Positions 38,901-47,475 are shown, counted from the stretch's first letter. The stretch is DNA of 64,000 nt from Allosphingosinicella deserti (GCF_003012735.1 NZ_PXYI01000005.1:455864-519863), one strand, 5' to 3'. Program-made: numbers and translations. Notes: generated by a model not told the origin, from the sequence alone.

Positions 38901-39356
38901 ATCTTCGCCAACTATACCTACACCAAGAGCTCACGGTCTGAGCGAATTACATGGTCCTATGACCCGATCGAGGGCAACTTCTACGAATTCCGCGGAATTC
39001 CGTTCAACCAGCAGCCCAAGCATTCGGGCACGGCGGCGCTGACCTACAACAAATACGGGATCGACGCGACTCTGACCTACGGCTTCCAATCGCGAGCCCT
39101 GTCCATGTTCCGGCCGCGCGGCCTCAGCATGTTCAGCGAGGATGTGCAGACGCTCGATTTTCGTGCCGAATATTGGCTTCGCCCGAGCTTCGGCCAGATT
39201 AGGATCTACGTCGAGGGATCCGACCTGCTGCGAGGCACGTCGAGCCCCGACGTCGAGGAGACGTTCGGCGGTCAGGCAGGGAGCCCGACCTTCTACACCC
39301 GCGCGACCTATCTCGGCGGCCGCCGCTTCAAGATCGGCCTCGCCACCACCTTCTGA
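35907..39356 (+). CDS. TonB-dependent transducer with STN and carboxypeptidase-regulatory-like domains
   Basis: 1149 aa, larger than usual receptors. Domains: signal peptide to about residue 27 (ATPLAAQAQA); STN signalling domain about 30-98 (FDLPAQSLARSLRAVASKTG, SNIVFSD); a CarboxypepD_reg-like Ig module about 125-205 (ALVRIVETGQTATADDLGNF); plug about 220-340 (TFSEALRRAPGVSFQ, NVIVRGLEPDMNAVKLNGLN); then a long barrel ending FKIGLATTF. STN plus the upstream sigma/FecR pair makes it a surface-signalling transducer like FecA or FpvA. The CarboxypepD_reg module is more usual in SusC-like importers. ATG 35907 and 35910 are both possible after GGGGG. The M16 protease gene follows beyond a terminator-like hairpin. 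The ligand is unknown; a peptide or protein is suggested by the protease only. Confidence 0.9.
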   Translation: MMVSKVSFAAYAMASCALATPLAAQAQALFSFDLPAQSLARSLRAVASKTGSNIVFSDAAVRGKGAPALRGDFATEAAYRRLLQGSGLGLSVTSGGSYVVGTPQGNSPALSRTSADGGSGAIIGHVAQADGNRNIAGALVRIVETGQTATADDLGNFRFPDLPAGSYTLEISFLGFATVTETVEVREGPARAEFVMAEPRDTVGEIVVYGSRSARANALNLQRTAENSSDVISADDLGNFNGTTFSEALRRAPGVSFQRDGVTGDGTNVIVRGLEPDMNAVKLNGLNLPVGSGIGRSADLSNLLADSVSRITIHKSLLPSQDSAGTGGLIEIETLSPLNRPRRYANFLIEGGLGPKDFSDDFLASGTVSGTFGASGNFGLSASVQYRRNSVRNISYNTILEYGRTMPVTANGEPSVFEMNDPLINFPFTPGDDEAFPTRLETSFNHVKQRTMAATVSAEWKIASHTNLKFDFQHSETKRDRYGLVDAFFTASEYLDVPGGKAIAELSIDLTPGNEALSREQQYTYDRDVKNVSDTYSFNGKTNLGKFEFTYLAGYAHGAETHPGEFVTTLRMPDTDARADFFAPDAFDPATGRILTGWAARSGNGIPLPLLSQSGWAFVNDPSNFTIDQASGQIDVTKGLNDRYTGSFSAKWQPDAGFFSYVEAGAYYERTEFKRDLLRSQLGGNVPVSAVGLEFSPSDLSRIGVRAPGFAVVDEKSLSRFVRNIDQLAAGTSGFTLTPIVPHPDQDKQGTLEESFAAYLQSRLTFGKLEVIGGVRYNRTHLEASNLVFPTYIGPIPQNGGAIGIDLDFQRDFGTLVTETETASDFLPRILFNYRQSDNLIFRGGYFLSVARPQIGQLSAQTRISFLNIPIPGPEGVKPRLEINTGNPDLKPATTHNFDISGEYYHKIGIMKLSGFYKRINNLLQANMTNGPANLAALTLPDHPYFQGPPYFDPSNPQNYFILGTTPANSDRVATIWGIEGQIERQFDFLPGIWSGFGIFANYTYTKSSRSERITWSYDPIEGNFYEFRGIPFNQQPKHSGTAALTYNKYGIDATLTYGFQSRALSMFRPRGLSMFSEDVQTLDFRAEYWLRPSFGQIRIYVEGSDLLRGTSSPDVEETFGGQAGSPTFYTRATYLGGRRFKIGLATTF

Positions 39357-39381
39357 GCGCGCTGCTCAGCCAATTCCCTGG

Positions 39382-39427
39382 GCCGGCTCTTCCCCCCACT
39401 TTCCGAGGGCCGGCTCCTTTTTTCTTT
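39382..39427 (+). terminator. Terminator-like hairpin between TBDR and M16 protease
   Basis: GCCGGCTC (39383-39390) can pair with GAGGGCCGGC (39405-39414), with a 2-nt bulge, followed by TCCTTTTTTCTTT. It lies 26 nt after the TBDR stop and could attenuate read-through, giving more receptor than protease. Confidence 0.5.
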
Positions 39428-39439
39428 CGAGGATTCTTC

Positions 39440-42181
39440 ATGAAGATGTTCACGCTGCTCGCCACGGCCGCCGCCGTCGCGGTTGCTGCTCCGGTTGCCG
39501 CCGCCCCGGCGCCGGCGCCGGAGGCCGCCGCCGATCTGGTGCCGTTCCAGCAATTCACTTTGGCGAACGGCCTGCGCGTCATCGTCCACGAGGACCACAA
39601 GACACCCAAGGTCGCGGTCGCGGTCTGGTACCATGTCGGATCGGCCAACGAGCCGGTGCGCAAATCGGGCTTCGCGCACCTGTTCGAGCATCTGATGTTC
39701 AACGGCTCGGAGCATCACGACAAGGAATATATGCCGCCGCTCCAGGAGATCGGCACGTCGGGCGTCAACGGTGCGACCTCGCTCGACCAGACCTATTATT
39801 ACGAGATTGTGCCGACCGGCGGGCTTGAGCGCGTGCTGTGGCTGGAATCGGATCGGATGGGCTATCTGCTCGGCGCGGTCACGAAGGCCAAGCTCGACGA
39901 GCAGCGCGGCGTCGTTCAGAACGAGAAGAGGCTGCGGGAGGGCCAGCCCTACGGCACCATGGACGCGCGGATCGCGGCCGGCCTGTTCCCCACCGACCAT
40001 CCCTACAATCACTCCACCATCGGTTCGATGGAGGATCTGACCGCTGCGTCGCTCGACGACGTCAAGCAATGGTTCCGCGATTATTACGGCGCGTCCAACG
40101 CCGTCGTGACCCTGTCGGGCGACGTCACGTTGGCGCAGGCGAAGACGCTTGCCGAGAAATATTTCGGCAGCATCGGCGCCGGTCCGCCGACCGGGCGGCT
40201 GACCGCGTGGGTGCCGACCCTGGAGCGGGACAAGAGCGAAGTGATGCAGGATGCGGTGCCGCAAACGGCGATCACCTGGAACTGGGCGGTGCCGGGCCGC
40301 GGCACCGCCGACGCCACGGCCTTGCGCATGGCCGCCCATGTGCTCGGCCGCGGCAAGACCGGGCGGCTCTACCGCGCCCTCGTCCAGGAAAAGCAGCTGG
40401 CGACGTCGGCGACCGCCAATTTTTCCTCCTACGCGGTGGCCGGCATCTTCTCGGTTGACGTGCGGCTGAAGGACGGCGTCGACCGCGCCGCGGCGGAAGC
40501 GGCGATCGCCGAGGTGATGGGTGATTTCCTGAAGAATGGGCCGACGCCGGCCGAGCTCAAGAGCGCCAAGGCGACCGCTTATGCGGATACGGCGCGGGCG
40601 ATGGAATCGATCTACGTTCGGGCGATGGCGCTGTCCGACGGCGCGATCTTCGAAGGCGATCCGGGCGCGTTCCAGAAGGACGATGCGCGCTTCGCGGCAG
40701 TCGAGGCATCGGCGGTCCGGGCCGCAACCACGAATTGGCTGACCAAGGGCGCCTACCGGCTGACCGTGCTTCCGTTCGGCACCCGCGCGACGATCGCCGA
40801 CACTGCCGACAGGGCGACGATCCCGCCGCTCGGCGCCTCGCCGGAGCTGGTTCTGCCACCGACGCGCGAAGCGACCCTGTCCAACGGCATCAAGGTCGTT
40901 CTGGCCGAGCGGCCCGGCGCGCCTTTGGTCGAGATGGCGATGGTGTTCGATGCCGGCCGCGCGGCCGAGCAGCATGGCAAGCGCGGCATCCAGGGCTTCA
41001 CGCTCGGGCTGATGGACGAAGGCACCAGGACGCTCGACAGCCAGGCGCTGGCCGAACGCCAGGCGCTGCTCGGCACGCGGATCTACGGCTCCAGCGACAC
41101 CGACACGACGGCATTCCTGCTGTCGGCGCTGACCCGCTCGCTACCGGACTCGGTCGCGCTCTGGGCCGACTACATCCGCAATCCCGGCTTCCGCCCGGCC
41201 GATATCGAGCGCGACCGGGCGCTCGGCCTGTCGGGGCTCGCCCAGTCGCTCGCCAACCCCGACGATGTTGCCCAGCGGGCCTTCGCCAACCTCGTCTACG
41301 GCGCCGACCATGCTTATGGCGTCGCCGTCTCTGGTCGCGGCGAGACGCTCAAATCCTTCACCCGCGACGACGTCGTCGCCTTTCACGAAAGTTGGATCCG
41401 CCCCGACAATGCCGTGATCTACGCGGCCGGCGACACCGATCTTGCGACGCTGACCGCTGCGCTCGAGAAGGGCTTCGGAGACTGGAAGGCGCCCGCGCGC
41501 CCGAAGGGCAGCAAGGCACTGGCGGCGGTTCCCGCCGCGACGACGCCGCGTATCGTGCTGATCGACAAGCCGGGTGCGCAGCAATCGGCGATTCGGGTCG
41601 GCCAGGCAGTGCTGACCGGCCTCGATCCCAAGGATTTCGATCTCGATGCGGTCAACGACGTGCTCGGCGGCGGCTTCACCTCGCGGCTGAACATGAACCT
41701 GCGCGAAGCCAAGGGGTGGAGCTACGGGGTCAACAGCTTCGTCGAGGATTCGGCGGGGCCGCAACTGTTCGGAATCGCCACCAGCATCCAGACCGACAAG
41801 ACCGCCGAGGCGCTGACCGAGATCGCGCGGGAGCTGCGCGACATCCGCAAGGATCGGCCCGCCACCGCCGACGAGATCGCTTTGGTCGTCAAGGGCCAGG
41901 TGCTCGGTCTCCCCGGGCAGTTCGACACCAATCAGGCGATGGTCGGCTATCTGCGCTGGGTCAGCCGTTTCGACCGGCCATACGACTATATCACGAGCCT
42001 GCCCCGCCGATATGCGGCGCTTCGCCCGGAGACGATCACCAGCACGGCCAGCGCATTGCTGAACCCCGACGCAATGACCTGGGTGGTGGTCGGCGATCTT
42101 TCGAAGATGGAGGCGAAGGTGCGTTCGCTGAACCTCGGCACCGTCGAGATCTGGGACGCGGAAGGGCGCAAATTGCGGTGA
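39440..42181 (+). CDS. Periplasmic M16-family zinc metalloprotease (pitrilysin-like)
   Basis: 913 aa with a signal peptide (about 1-22, ending VAAAPA). Two M16 halves are present: the active one has the inverted zinc motif HLFEH at residues 80-84, within GFAHLFEHLMFNGSEH, and the downstream Glu ligand in VVQNEKRLREG; the second half (about 480-910) has the inactive-domain pattern GFTSRLNMNLREAKGWSYGV. M16 enzymes degrade peptides inside a closed chamber and prefer unfolded or small proteins. ATG 39440 follows GAGGA at 6 nt. Placement behind a signalling TBDR resembles the Pectobacterium FusA/FusC pair, in which an M16 protease cleaves imported ferredoxin. Confidence 0.92.
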   Translation: MKMFTLLATAAAVAVAAPVAAAPAPAPEAAADLVPFQQFTLANGLRVIVHEDHKTPKVAVAVWYHVGSANEPVRKSGFAHLFEHLMFNGSEHHDKEYMPPLQEIGTSGVNGATSLDQTYYYEIVPTGGLERVLWLESDRMGYLLGAVTKAKLDEQRGVVQNEKRLREGQPYGTMDARIAAGLFPTDHPYNHSTIGSMEDLTAASLDDVKQWFRDYYGASNAVVTLSGDVTLAQAKTLAEKYFGSIGAGPPTGRLTAWVPTLERDKSEVMQDAVPQTAITWNWAVPGRGTADATALRMAAHVLGRGKTGRLYRALVQEKQLATSATANFSSYAVAGIFSVDVRLKDGVDRAAAEAAIAEVMGDFLKNGPTPAELKSAKATAYADTARAMESIYVRAMALSDGAIFEGDPGAFQKDDARFAAVEASAVRAATTNWLTKGAYRLTVLPFGTRATIADTADRATIPPLGASPELVLPPTREATLSNGIKVVLAERPGAPLVEMAMVFDAGRAAEQHGKRGIQGFTLGLMDEGTRTLDSQALAERQALLGTRIYGSSDTDTTAFLLSALTRSLPDSVALWADYIRNPGFRPADIERDRALGLSGLAQSLANPDDVAQRAFANLVYGADHAYGVAVSGRGETLKSFTRDDVVAFHESWIRPDNAVIYAAGDTDLATLTAALEKGFGDWKAPARPKGSKALAAVPAATTPRIVLIDKPGAQQSAIRVGQAVLTGLDPKDFDLDAVNDVLGGGFTSRLNMNLREAKGWSYGVNSFVEDSAGPQLFGIATSIQTDKTAEALTEIARELRDIRKDRPATADEIALVVKGQVLGLPGQFDTNQAMVGYLRWVSRFDRPYDYITSLPRRYAALRPETITSTASALLNPDAMTWVVVGDLSKMEAKVRSLNLGTVEIWDAEGRKLR

Positions 42182-42247
42182 GGGGCAAGGTGGCCGCGTC
42201 CGGTGGGCGGGCGCGGCCAGCCGTATCCCTATAGCTGAGGTTTCGGC

Positions 42248-42931
42248 CTATTTCCCGCAGTGCACGTCCGCGGCGCTGCCGGTGACGGTGCAATCGGCTG
42301 TGCCGGCGATGCGCACTTCGCCAAGGCCATTGGCGGCGATGCGGGCGGTGCGGTCCGTGCGGAAGGCGATCCTGCCGCTGGTTTCCGCGGCGAGGATTGC
42401 GTCGTCGGTGCGAAGACCCTCAGCCTCGAGAGCGGCGCTGCCCTGAACGGTGGCGCGCAGCTGCTTGGCAGTGCCGCCGAGCGCGATCGTCCCCGCGCCG
42501 ACCGAGGCGAGAACGAGCGAGTCGACGTCCACTGCAGCGACATCGAGCCGGCCACTTCCCGAGACGGAGAGATCGACCTTGAGGCCGCGAACCGTGTCGA
42601 TGGCGAGCCGGCTCGATCCGACGATCGCCACGCCTTTCAAGGCGCGGGTGCCGAGCTCGATCTTGACCGGTCCGGACTGCGCGCCGGGATTTCCGCCCCA
42701 GGCCGAACGGTTGGGATGGATCTTGAGCATTCCCGCCTGCACTTCGATCGTGATCCGATCGAGCGCCGCCTGATCTCCGATCGCGCGGGCGCGGCTGTTG
42801 GTGCCGGTCGCGAGGGTGACTTCATAGGGACCCTCGATGCGGATCCGATCGAAATCCGTGACCGAGTAGTTGCGCTCGGCGGCGAGCGTGGGCGCCGGGG
42901 CGAGAGCGAGCAGGAGGGCGAGGCGCTTCAT
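42248..42931 (-). CDS. GIN-domain (DUF2807) secreted protein
   Basis: 227 aa with a signal peptide (MKRLALLLALAPAPTLAAE). The body is a DUF2807 right-handed beta-helix: repeated short strands with Gly-Ser-Gly turns (LSVSGSGRLDVAAVDVDSLV, VGAGTIALGG, GLGEVRIAGTADC). Two Cys near the C-terminus (ADCTV and VHCGK) may form a disulphide. The function of the family is unknown; adhesin-head and envelope-scaffold roles have been proposed. It is paralogous to the next gene upstream (43130-43864), which is 198 bp away on the same strand. It converges on the M16 protease gene. Confidence 0.82.
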   Translation of the reverse strand: MKRLALLLALAPAPTLAAERNYSVTDFDRIRIEGPYEVTLATGTNSRARAIGDQAALDRITIEVQAGMLKIHPNRSAWGGNPGAQSGPVKIELGTRALKGVAIVGSSRLAIDTVRGLKVDLSVSGSGRLDVAAVDVDSLVLASVGAGTIALGGTAKQLRATVQGSAALEAEGLRTDDAILAAETSGRIAFRTDRTARIAANGLGEVRIAGTADCTVTGSAADVHCGK

Positions 42932-43129
42932 GCGGGAGAGCCTAGCCCCGAATGGTTAATGGCAGGGTAAAGGCGCGCGCCCGATTATTGCTGCCCGACC
43001 CTTCGGTTCAGCAAGGGGGAAGGTCAGCAAGGAGGAAGGGAAAGGGTGAGGGGGTAAAGACGAAGGCGGCTTTGCAGAGTGAGGATAGGCGTCACGGGGA
43101 GGCGCGGCCTCCCCTGACATCCCCCTGCT

Positions 43130-43864
43130 TCACCCCGTGCAGCGAGCTTCGCCGGAGCCCATTTTGGAGATGTTGCACTTGGCGGGGCCGGAGAGTTCGA
43201 CGTCGCCGGAGCCGATGATCGAGATGTCGGCGCTCTGCATGGCGCGGGCCTTGACGCTGCCGGAGCCGGCGACCGAGACGCTGGTGCGCTGGACTTCGAA
43301 GCCTTCGAGCGAGATGTCGCCCGATCCGGCGATCGAGACGTCGCCGCTGTCGGCCTTGCCCCTGGCGCGGATGCCGCCCGAGCCGCCGATCGAGAAGCTT
43401 GCCGTCTTCACCTCGACGGCACCGATGTCCATGTCGCCCGATCCGCCGATCGCCGCTTCGAAGCTGTCGCCCGCGACCTTGTCGATCTTCATGTCGCCGG
43501 AGCCGCCGATCGAGGCCGCGGCGAGGGCGGGGAGGGTGACGTAGACGGTGACCGGGCTGCGGTCCGATTTGAAGCTGAACGAGAAGCCCTTCTTCGTCCC
43601 GATGCCGAGCTCGCCGTCTTCGACCCGGATGTCGAGCTTGTCGATGATCCCGAGATCGCCCTCCGCGCGCACCGAGGGCGCGCCGCCGACGGTGACGACG
43701 ACATTGTGCGGGCCGCCGAGCGCGATCTTGTCGAAGCTGCCGACCTCGAAGGTGCGGCTGCCCGTCTGGCCGCTCGGCTTGGCATCGTGATTCTGCGCGT
43801 CCGCGGTGAAGTTGCAGGCTGCCAGAAGCAGCATCGATCCCACAGCAGCAATCGGTCCGCGCAT
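43130..43864 (-). CDS. GIN-domain (DUF2807) lipoprotein
   Basis: 244 aa. A lipoprotein signal peptide with lipobox LAAC (Cys17) replaces the simple signal of its paralogue, so it should be anchored to a membrane. The rest is a regular beta-helix with GSGD/GSGG turns about every 20 residues (IGGSGDMKIDKVAG, AIGGSGDMDIGAVEV, IAGSGDISLEGFEV, IIGSGDVELSGPA), giving a visible DNA-level repeat at 43180-43510. A C-terminal Cys pair (KCNI, ARCTG) parallels the neighbour. ATG 43864 was chosen: GGGGAG is 7 nt upstream, whereas it touches ATG 43870. Function unknown. Confidence 0.83.
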   Translation of the reverse strand: MRGPIAAVGSMLLLAACNFTADAQNHDAKPSGQTGSRTFEVGSFDKIALGGPHNVVVTVGGAPSVRAEGDLGIIDKLDIRVEDGELGIGTKKGFSFSFKSDRSPVTVYVTLPALAAASIGGSGDMKIDKVAGDSFEAAIGGSGDMDIGAVEVKTASFSIGGSGGIRARGKADSGDVSIAGSGDISLEGFEVQRTSVSVAGSGSVKARAMQSADISIIGSGDVELSGPAKCNISKMGSGEARCTG

Positions 43865-43972
43865 CGCCATTCTCCCCGCGAGGTGTGTTGCCTGCATAAT
43901 ACGCGTGTGCGGACGTATCTGCAACCCGGAAAGAGCGACCGCCGTCAGCCGGCCGTCGCCGCTGCCGCCCGG

Positions 43973-44617
43973 TCAGTCGGCGCGACGCTGCGGGCGGCGG
44001 ACGACCCGGATCGTGCCGCTGCTCGCGTCGCCGCAGAAGAAGCGCGCGTTGCCGTCGGATTCGAGGCCGGAGAGACCGGTGCCCCTGGGCATGTCGAGCG
44101 TCTCGAGCACCTCGCCGCTTGCGGGATCGATGCGCCTGATATCGCTCTCGTCGCCTTCCCAGGTGCCGTGCCAGAGCTCGCCCTCCACCCAGGTGACTCC
44201 GGTGACGAAGCGGGTGCACTCGATCGTCCGCACGATCGCGCCGGTTTCGGGATCGACCTGGTGGATCTGACGACTGCGATACTGGCCGACCCAAAGCATT
44301 CCGTCCGACCAGGCAAGCCCGGAATCCCCGCCCTTGCCGGGCGCCGGGATGGTGCCGACCACCGCCCCGCTGACGGGATCGATCTTCTGGATCCGATCCT
44401 CGGCGATCTGGAAGAGGTGACGGCCGTCATACGCGGCGCCGGCATGCGCCGCGACCTCGATGCTGCGCTCCACCTGTCCGCTCGCAGGGTCGAGCGCGTT
44501 CAACGTGTCGCCGGCCCCGAACCAGATGTGGCTGCCGTCATAGGTAACTCCGTGCACCGAAGCGACGTCGGGGAAGGGGCCGTATTCGTGGATGATGTCT
44601 GCGGGAGAGCGTGTCAT
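43973..44617 (-). CDS. Beta-propeller protein, glutamine cyclotransferase/Vgb-like
   Basis: 214 aa made of four or five propeller-like repeats with the recurrent pattern I-D/D-P-x-S/T-G-x-V (NALDPASGQVERSIE, QKIDPVSGAVVGTIP, HQVDPETGAIVRTIE, RRIDPASGEVLETLD). There is no signal peptide, so it is cytoplasmic. Similar repeats occur in glutaminyl cyclases and SMP-30/streptogramin-lyase-like proteins, but no catalytic site is recognisable. It starts 9 bp after the HTH gene stop and is probably co-transcribed with it; the HTH protein may regulate or use it. Confidence 0.7.
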   Translation of the reverse strand: MTRSPADIIHEYGPFPDVASVHGVTYDGSHIWFGAGDTLNALDPASGQVERSIEVAAHAGAAYDGRHLFQIAEDRIQKIDPVSGAVVGTIPAPGKGGDSGLAWSDGMLWVGQYRSRQIHQVDPETGAIVRTIECTRFVTGVTWVEGELWHGTWEGDESDIRRIDPASGEVLETLDMPRGTGLSGLESDGNARFFCGDASSGTIRVVRRPQRRAD

Positions 44618-44626
44618 GCCGCGATC

Positions 44627-45847
44627 CTAACGGGACGAATGCGCGACGGGGAGTAACAAGGCTGTCGGGAAACCGGGCATGGCCGGCGCCATCCAGCGAC
44701 GTGCGCGGCCGCGGCCGAACGCCTGTACCTTCCCCGCACCCGACAGCGCCTCGAGCGCGCGCTGGACCGTCCGCTGACCGGTATCGAGGGCAAGGGCAAG
44801 CGCCGAGCTCGACCAGGCCTCGCCGTCGGCCAGCAGCGCGAGGATGTCCGCATGGGGGGAATCGACCGGCGGCGCCAGCACGACGATGCGGCCGGGGCGC
44901 GCCGGTGCGAGCAGGAAGCCCCGCTCGGTCGCGCGGATCTCGGCCAAGCCGCCGAGCGCGGCGCGCAGGCGGCCGATCTCGACCCGCAACCGGGCCCGGT
45001 GGGAATCGTCGACGAAGCGCGCGTGGAAGGCCTTGGTCAGCAAGGTGCGTCTGTCGGCGTCGCCCGGCCAGGCCTCGCACAGCAAGCGGGCGAGCGCGAA
45101 CAGCACAGGGCGCGTCGCCAGCGAGATCGCGTGCGCACCGCGGCGAACGGCATGGCGGCAGGCGTCGAGGACGAGGCTGTCCGACGCAAGCAGGGCTTCG
45201 ACCTCGTCGAGCAGGAGCAGGCGTTCGCTACCGTCCTCGATCAACCGCGCGGCCGGGGTTGCGAGTAGCCGGTTGGCGCTGTCCACTTCGGCGATCAACG
45301 CTGATATGCCGGACTCCCGCGCCGCCGCTCCGGCGCGGTCCAGCGCCGTCCGGGCCGCATCGGTGCTCAGGCGCCGGATGGCGATACCGGCCGCCGCAAG
45401 CTCGTGCGCCGCCCGCCTGGAGGGCGGCAGGGCGGCTGGCGCGATCCCGGACAAAGCGGCCTCCGCCTCGTCGACGCGGCCGATCAGCAGCAGGCGGCGC
45501 ACGGCGAGATGCCCGGCATGGGCGGCGTTGATCCAGTCGCCATGGCGGGCAAGCGTCGCCCGCGCCGTTTCGAGCGCCCGTGGCCGCCAGCCGAGATCCC
45601 GGGATACGAAAGCGATCTCAGCCTCCGCGACGAGGCAGCGTGCGCGGGCCACCCTTTCCCGCGGTCCGAAACCGCGCGCGGCACGACGCAGGAGCATCTT
45701 CGCGCGACCGAAGTCGCCGAGCTGCGCCATCGCGATCCCGCGCAGCGCCAGGCCGGGGGCGTCGTCGCGCAACGCGATCCGGTTGAGCGCCCCGAGGGGA
45801 TCGCCCGCCGCGAGCGCGCGGGCCGCAGCCGTGATCAACGAGTCCAT
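44627..45847 (-). CDS. Helix-rich protein with C-terminal winged helix-turn-helix
   Basis: 406 aa. Residues about 1-250 are Ala/Arg-rich helical repeats resembling TPR/MalT-like scaffolds (ALAAGDPLGALNRIALRDDA). The C-terminal part has a winged-helix stretch (DILALLADGEAWSSSALALA, LDTGQRTVQRALEALSGAGK) closing with a wing-like FGRGRARRWM. It probably acts as a transcriptional regulator of an unassigned type. ATG 45847 was chosen where protein-like composition begins; upstream in-frame residues are Arg-rich. It is upstream of, and likely co-transcribed with, the propeller gene. Confidence 0.68.
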   Translation of the reverse strand: MDSLITAAARALAAGDPLGALNRIALRDDAPGLALRGIAMAQLGDFGRAKMLLRRAARGFGPRERVARARCLVAEAEIAFVSRDLGWRPRALETARATLARHGDWINAAHAGHLAVRRLLLIGRVDEAEAALSGIAPAALPPSRRAAHELAAAGIAIRRLSTDAARTALDRAGAAARESGISALIAEVDSANRLLATPAARLIEDGSERLLLLDEVEALLASDSLVLDACRHAVRRGAHAISLATRPVLFALARLLCEAWPGDADRRTLLTKAFHARFVDDSHRARLRVEIGRLRAALGGLAEIRATERGFLLAPARPGRIVVLAPPVDSPHADILALLADGEAWSSSALALALDTGQRTVQRALEALSGAGKVQAFGRGRARRWMAPAMPGFPTALLLPVAHSSR

Positions 45848-46029
45848 GTTCCGGCCACTTGGTCGCTCCGCGTTCCCTGAAGCCGATCCTAGCCGGATCG
45901 GCTCTCGTGGGAAGGCCAGACGGCCTTCAGCGCACGTCCGGGCGCGATCCCGCAAGTTCGTTGAGGAGAATCAACGATCCGGAAGCGTAATTAATGCGAC
46001 GCCGCAACGAGGCCGAAGCGGCGAGTGGC

Positions 46030-46146
46030 TCAGCGGCGCTGAGAGAAGGGGCTGCGCAGGATGAGCTGGCGCTCGGCCTCGGTCGGCTGGCGACGCATGA
46101 GATTGAAGACGCTCCGCTGCGCGTCGTGACCGCCGGTATCTTTCAT
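46030..46146 (-). CDS. Possible 38-residue small protein
   Basis: A short frame (MKDTGGHDAQRSVFNLMRRQ...) has one of the best ribosome binding sites in the window, AGGAGG five bases before its ATG. It is basic, without a membrane segment, and ends with Gln-Arg-Arg. It lies 89 bases downstream of the AraC-type gene remnant on the same strand. No family recognised; it could be a regulatory or leaderless small protein, or a chance frame. Confidence 0.4.
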   Translation of the reverse strand: MKDTGGHDAQRSVFNLMRRQPTEAERQLILRSPFSQRR

Positions 46147-46235
46147 CGCATCCTCCTGAAGCTGCCCAACGCGCCGAACTCCGGTGCGTTCCGGAGGCGT
46201 GACGAAAGGACCCGGCGACGCGGCGAGTGCGGGGA

Positions 46236-47256
46236 TCAGTCGGCCAGCTTCGTTATCCAATCGCCCCACATCATCATGCGGTCGGGCGGGGAGAGGGTCA
46301 GGCGCTCGGGATCGCCGGCGAGCCGCTCGACCCTCTGCAGCCCGCGCTGGGCGCGTGCGTCGCGCGCAGTATAGCCATATTCCCGCTTGAACGCGCGGCT
46401 GAAGCTCGCTTCATCGGCAAAGCCATAGGTCAAAGCGATCTCGCTGATCCGACGATGCTCGTCTGGGCTGCACAGCAGATCGTGGATGCGCTGCAGCCGC
46501 CGCTGCTGGATGAACCGGGCGACGCCGCCAACCGGCCGGAACAGACGGTAGAGGGCGGCACGGGACGTCGCGAGGCAATCACTGAGCATGTCGGGGCCGA
46601 GGTCCGGTGCCGCCAGATGGGCGTCGATGAAGCACCGGGCGCGGCCCATTTGGGTCGCGTCGAGCACGCTCCTCGTCTCCTCGCCGGTACCGCCCCGCGG
46701 CTCGAGGCAGGCGCGCATCAAGGCGACGCAACTGTCCGCCATCGCCGGCCCGTCCTCCATGGCGAGGCCGCCCGCCTGCCGCGCGAGCACCTTCATGTGA
46801 TCGGCGAAGATGCGACCCCGGGCACCGCTCACGACCTGGCCGTGAAGGGCCGCGAAGCCCTTGATCGCAGTGTCGATCATGTCCCGCGGAATGAAGATGC
46901 ACAGGCAGTGCATCGGCGCCAGCGGCAGCTCTATCGGCTGGGCGAGATCGATCACGAACAACAGACCCTCCGGCGTTTCGGGCGTGAAATCGAGCCGGAT
47001 GAGATAGTGGTCGATCCCGTCGGCCTTGATCTTCGCCGCGGTGCGCGAATAGGCAAGTGCGTCGACATCGTGCCGCCGAACGCCATCCGGCCCATCAGGT
47101 AGGTGAACGCCGTTCCCCGAAATCGGAATCGGCCGGCGGCGCCGGGATCTCGAACATCGGCGCCATCGCCCGGTGCCAGGCGGCGAATTGTTCGCCTTCG
47201 GGAAAGTCGTCGGTCGAGAAGCGGATCAACGGTATCCGCGGCGAGCCAGCCGCCAT
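46236..47256 (-). pseudogene. AraC-family transcriptional regulator, disrupted by two frameshifts
   Basis: Three successive minus-strand frames are needed for one continuous AraC-type protein. Frame 1 runs from ATG 47256 (GSPRIPLIRFSTDDFPEGEQ to DSDFGERR). Frame 2 continues at about 47110 with FTYLMGRMAFGGTM. Frame 3 continues from about 47070 (DALAYSRTAAKIKADGIDHY) through FVIDLAQPIELPLAPM to the HTH (ISEIALTYGFADEASFSRAF). Each break fits loss of one base or gain of two. The C-terminal HTH (about residues 225-310 of the ancestral protein) is intact. Either the gene is dead or the assembly carries two errors within 60 bases. Confidence 0.72.
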
Positions 47257-47475
47257 GCAATCGCTCCGATCGGGTGGTCGACGCGATTGCTTGGCCCGAC
47301 GGCAGCGGATTGGCAAGCGCTCGCGACCCCGGGTCGTGGACTGAACTGCCGCCTCACCTTGGGGGGCGTGCCATCGCAGGACAGTCGGTTTGCGGCCATT
47401 GAGTTCGCGCGCGCAGACTGCTTGGTGCCCGTTTCGGCCCCGGAAGCCTTTTCCCGGACCGCGAGGTCGAGCGGT

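Noticed and set aside
43180..43510. Regularly repeated short DNA string that could look like a CRISPR or satellite
   Set aside because: The periodicity follows the GSGD turns of the DUF2807 beta-helix in frame; units differ and there are no spacers.
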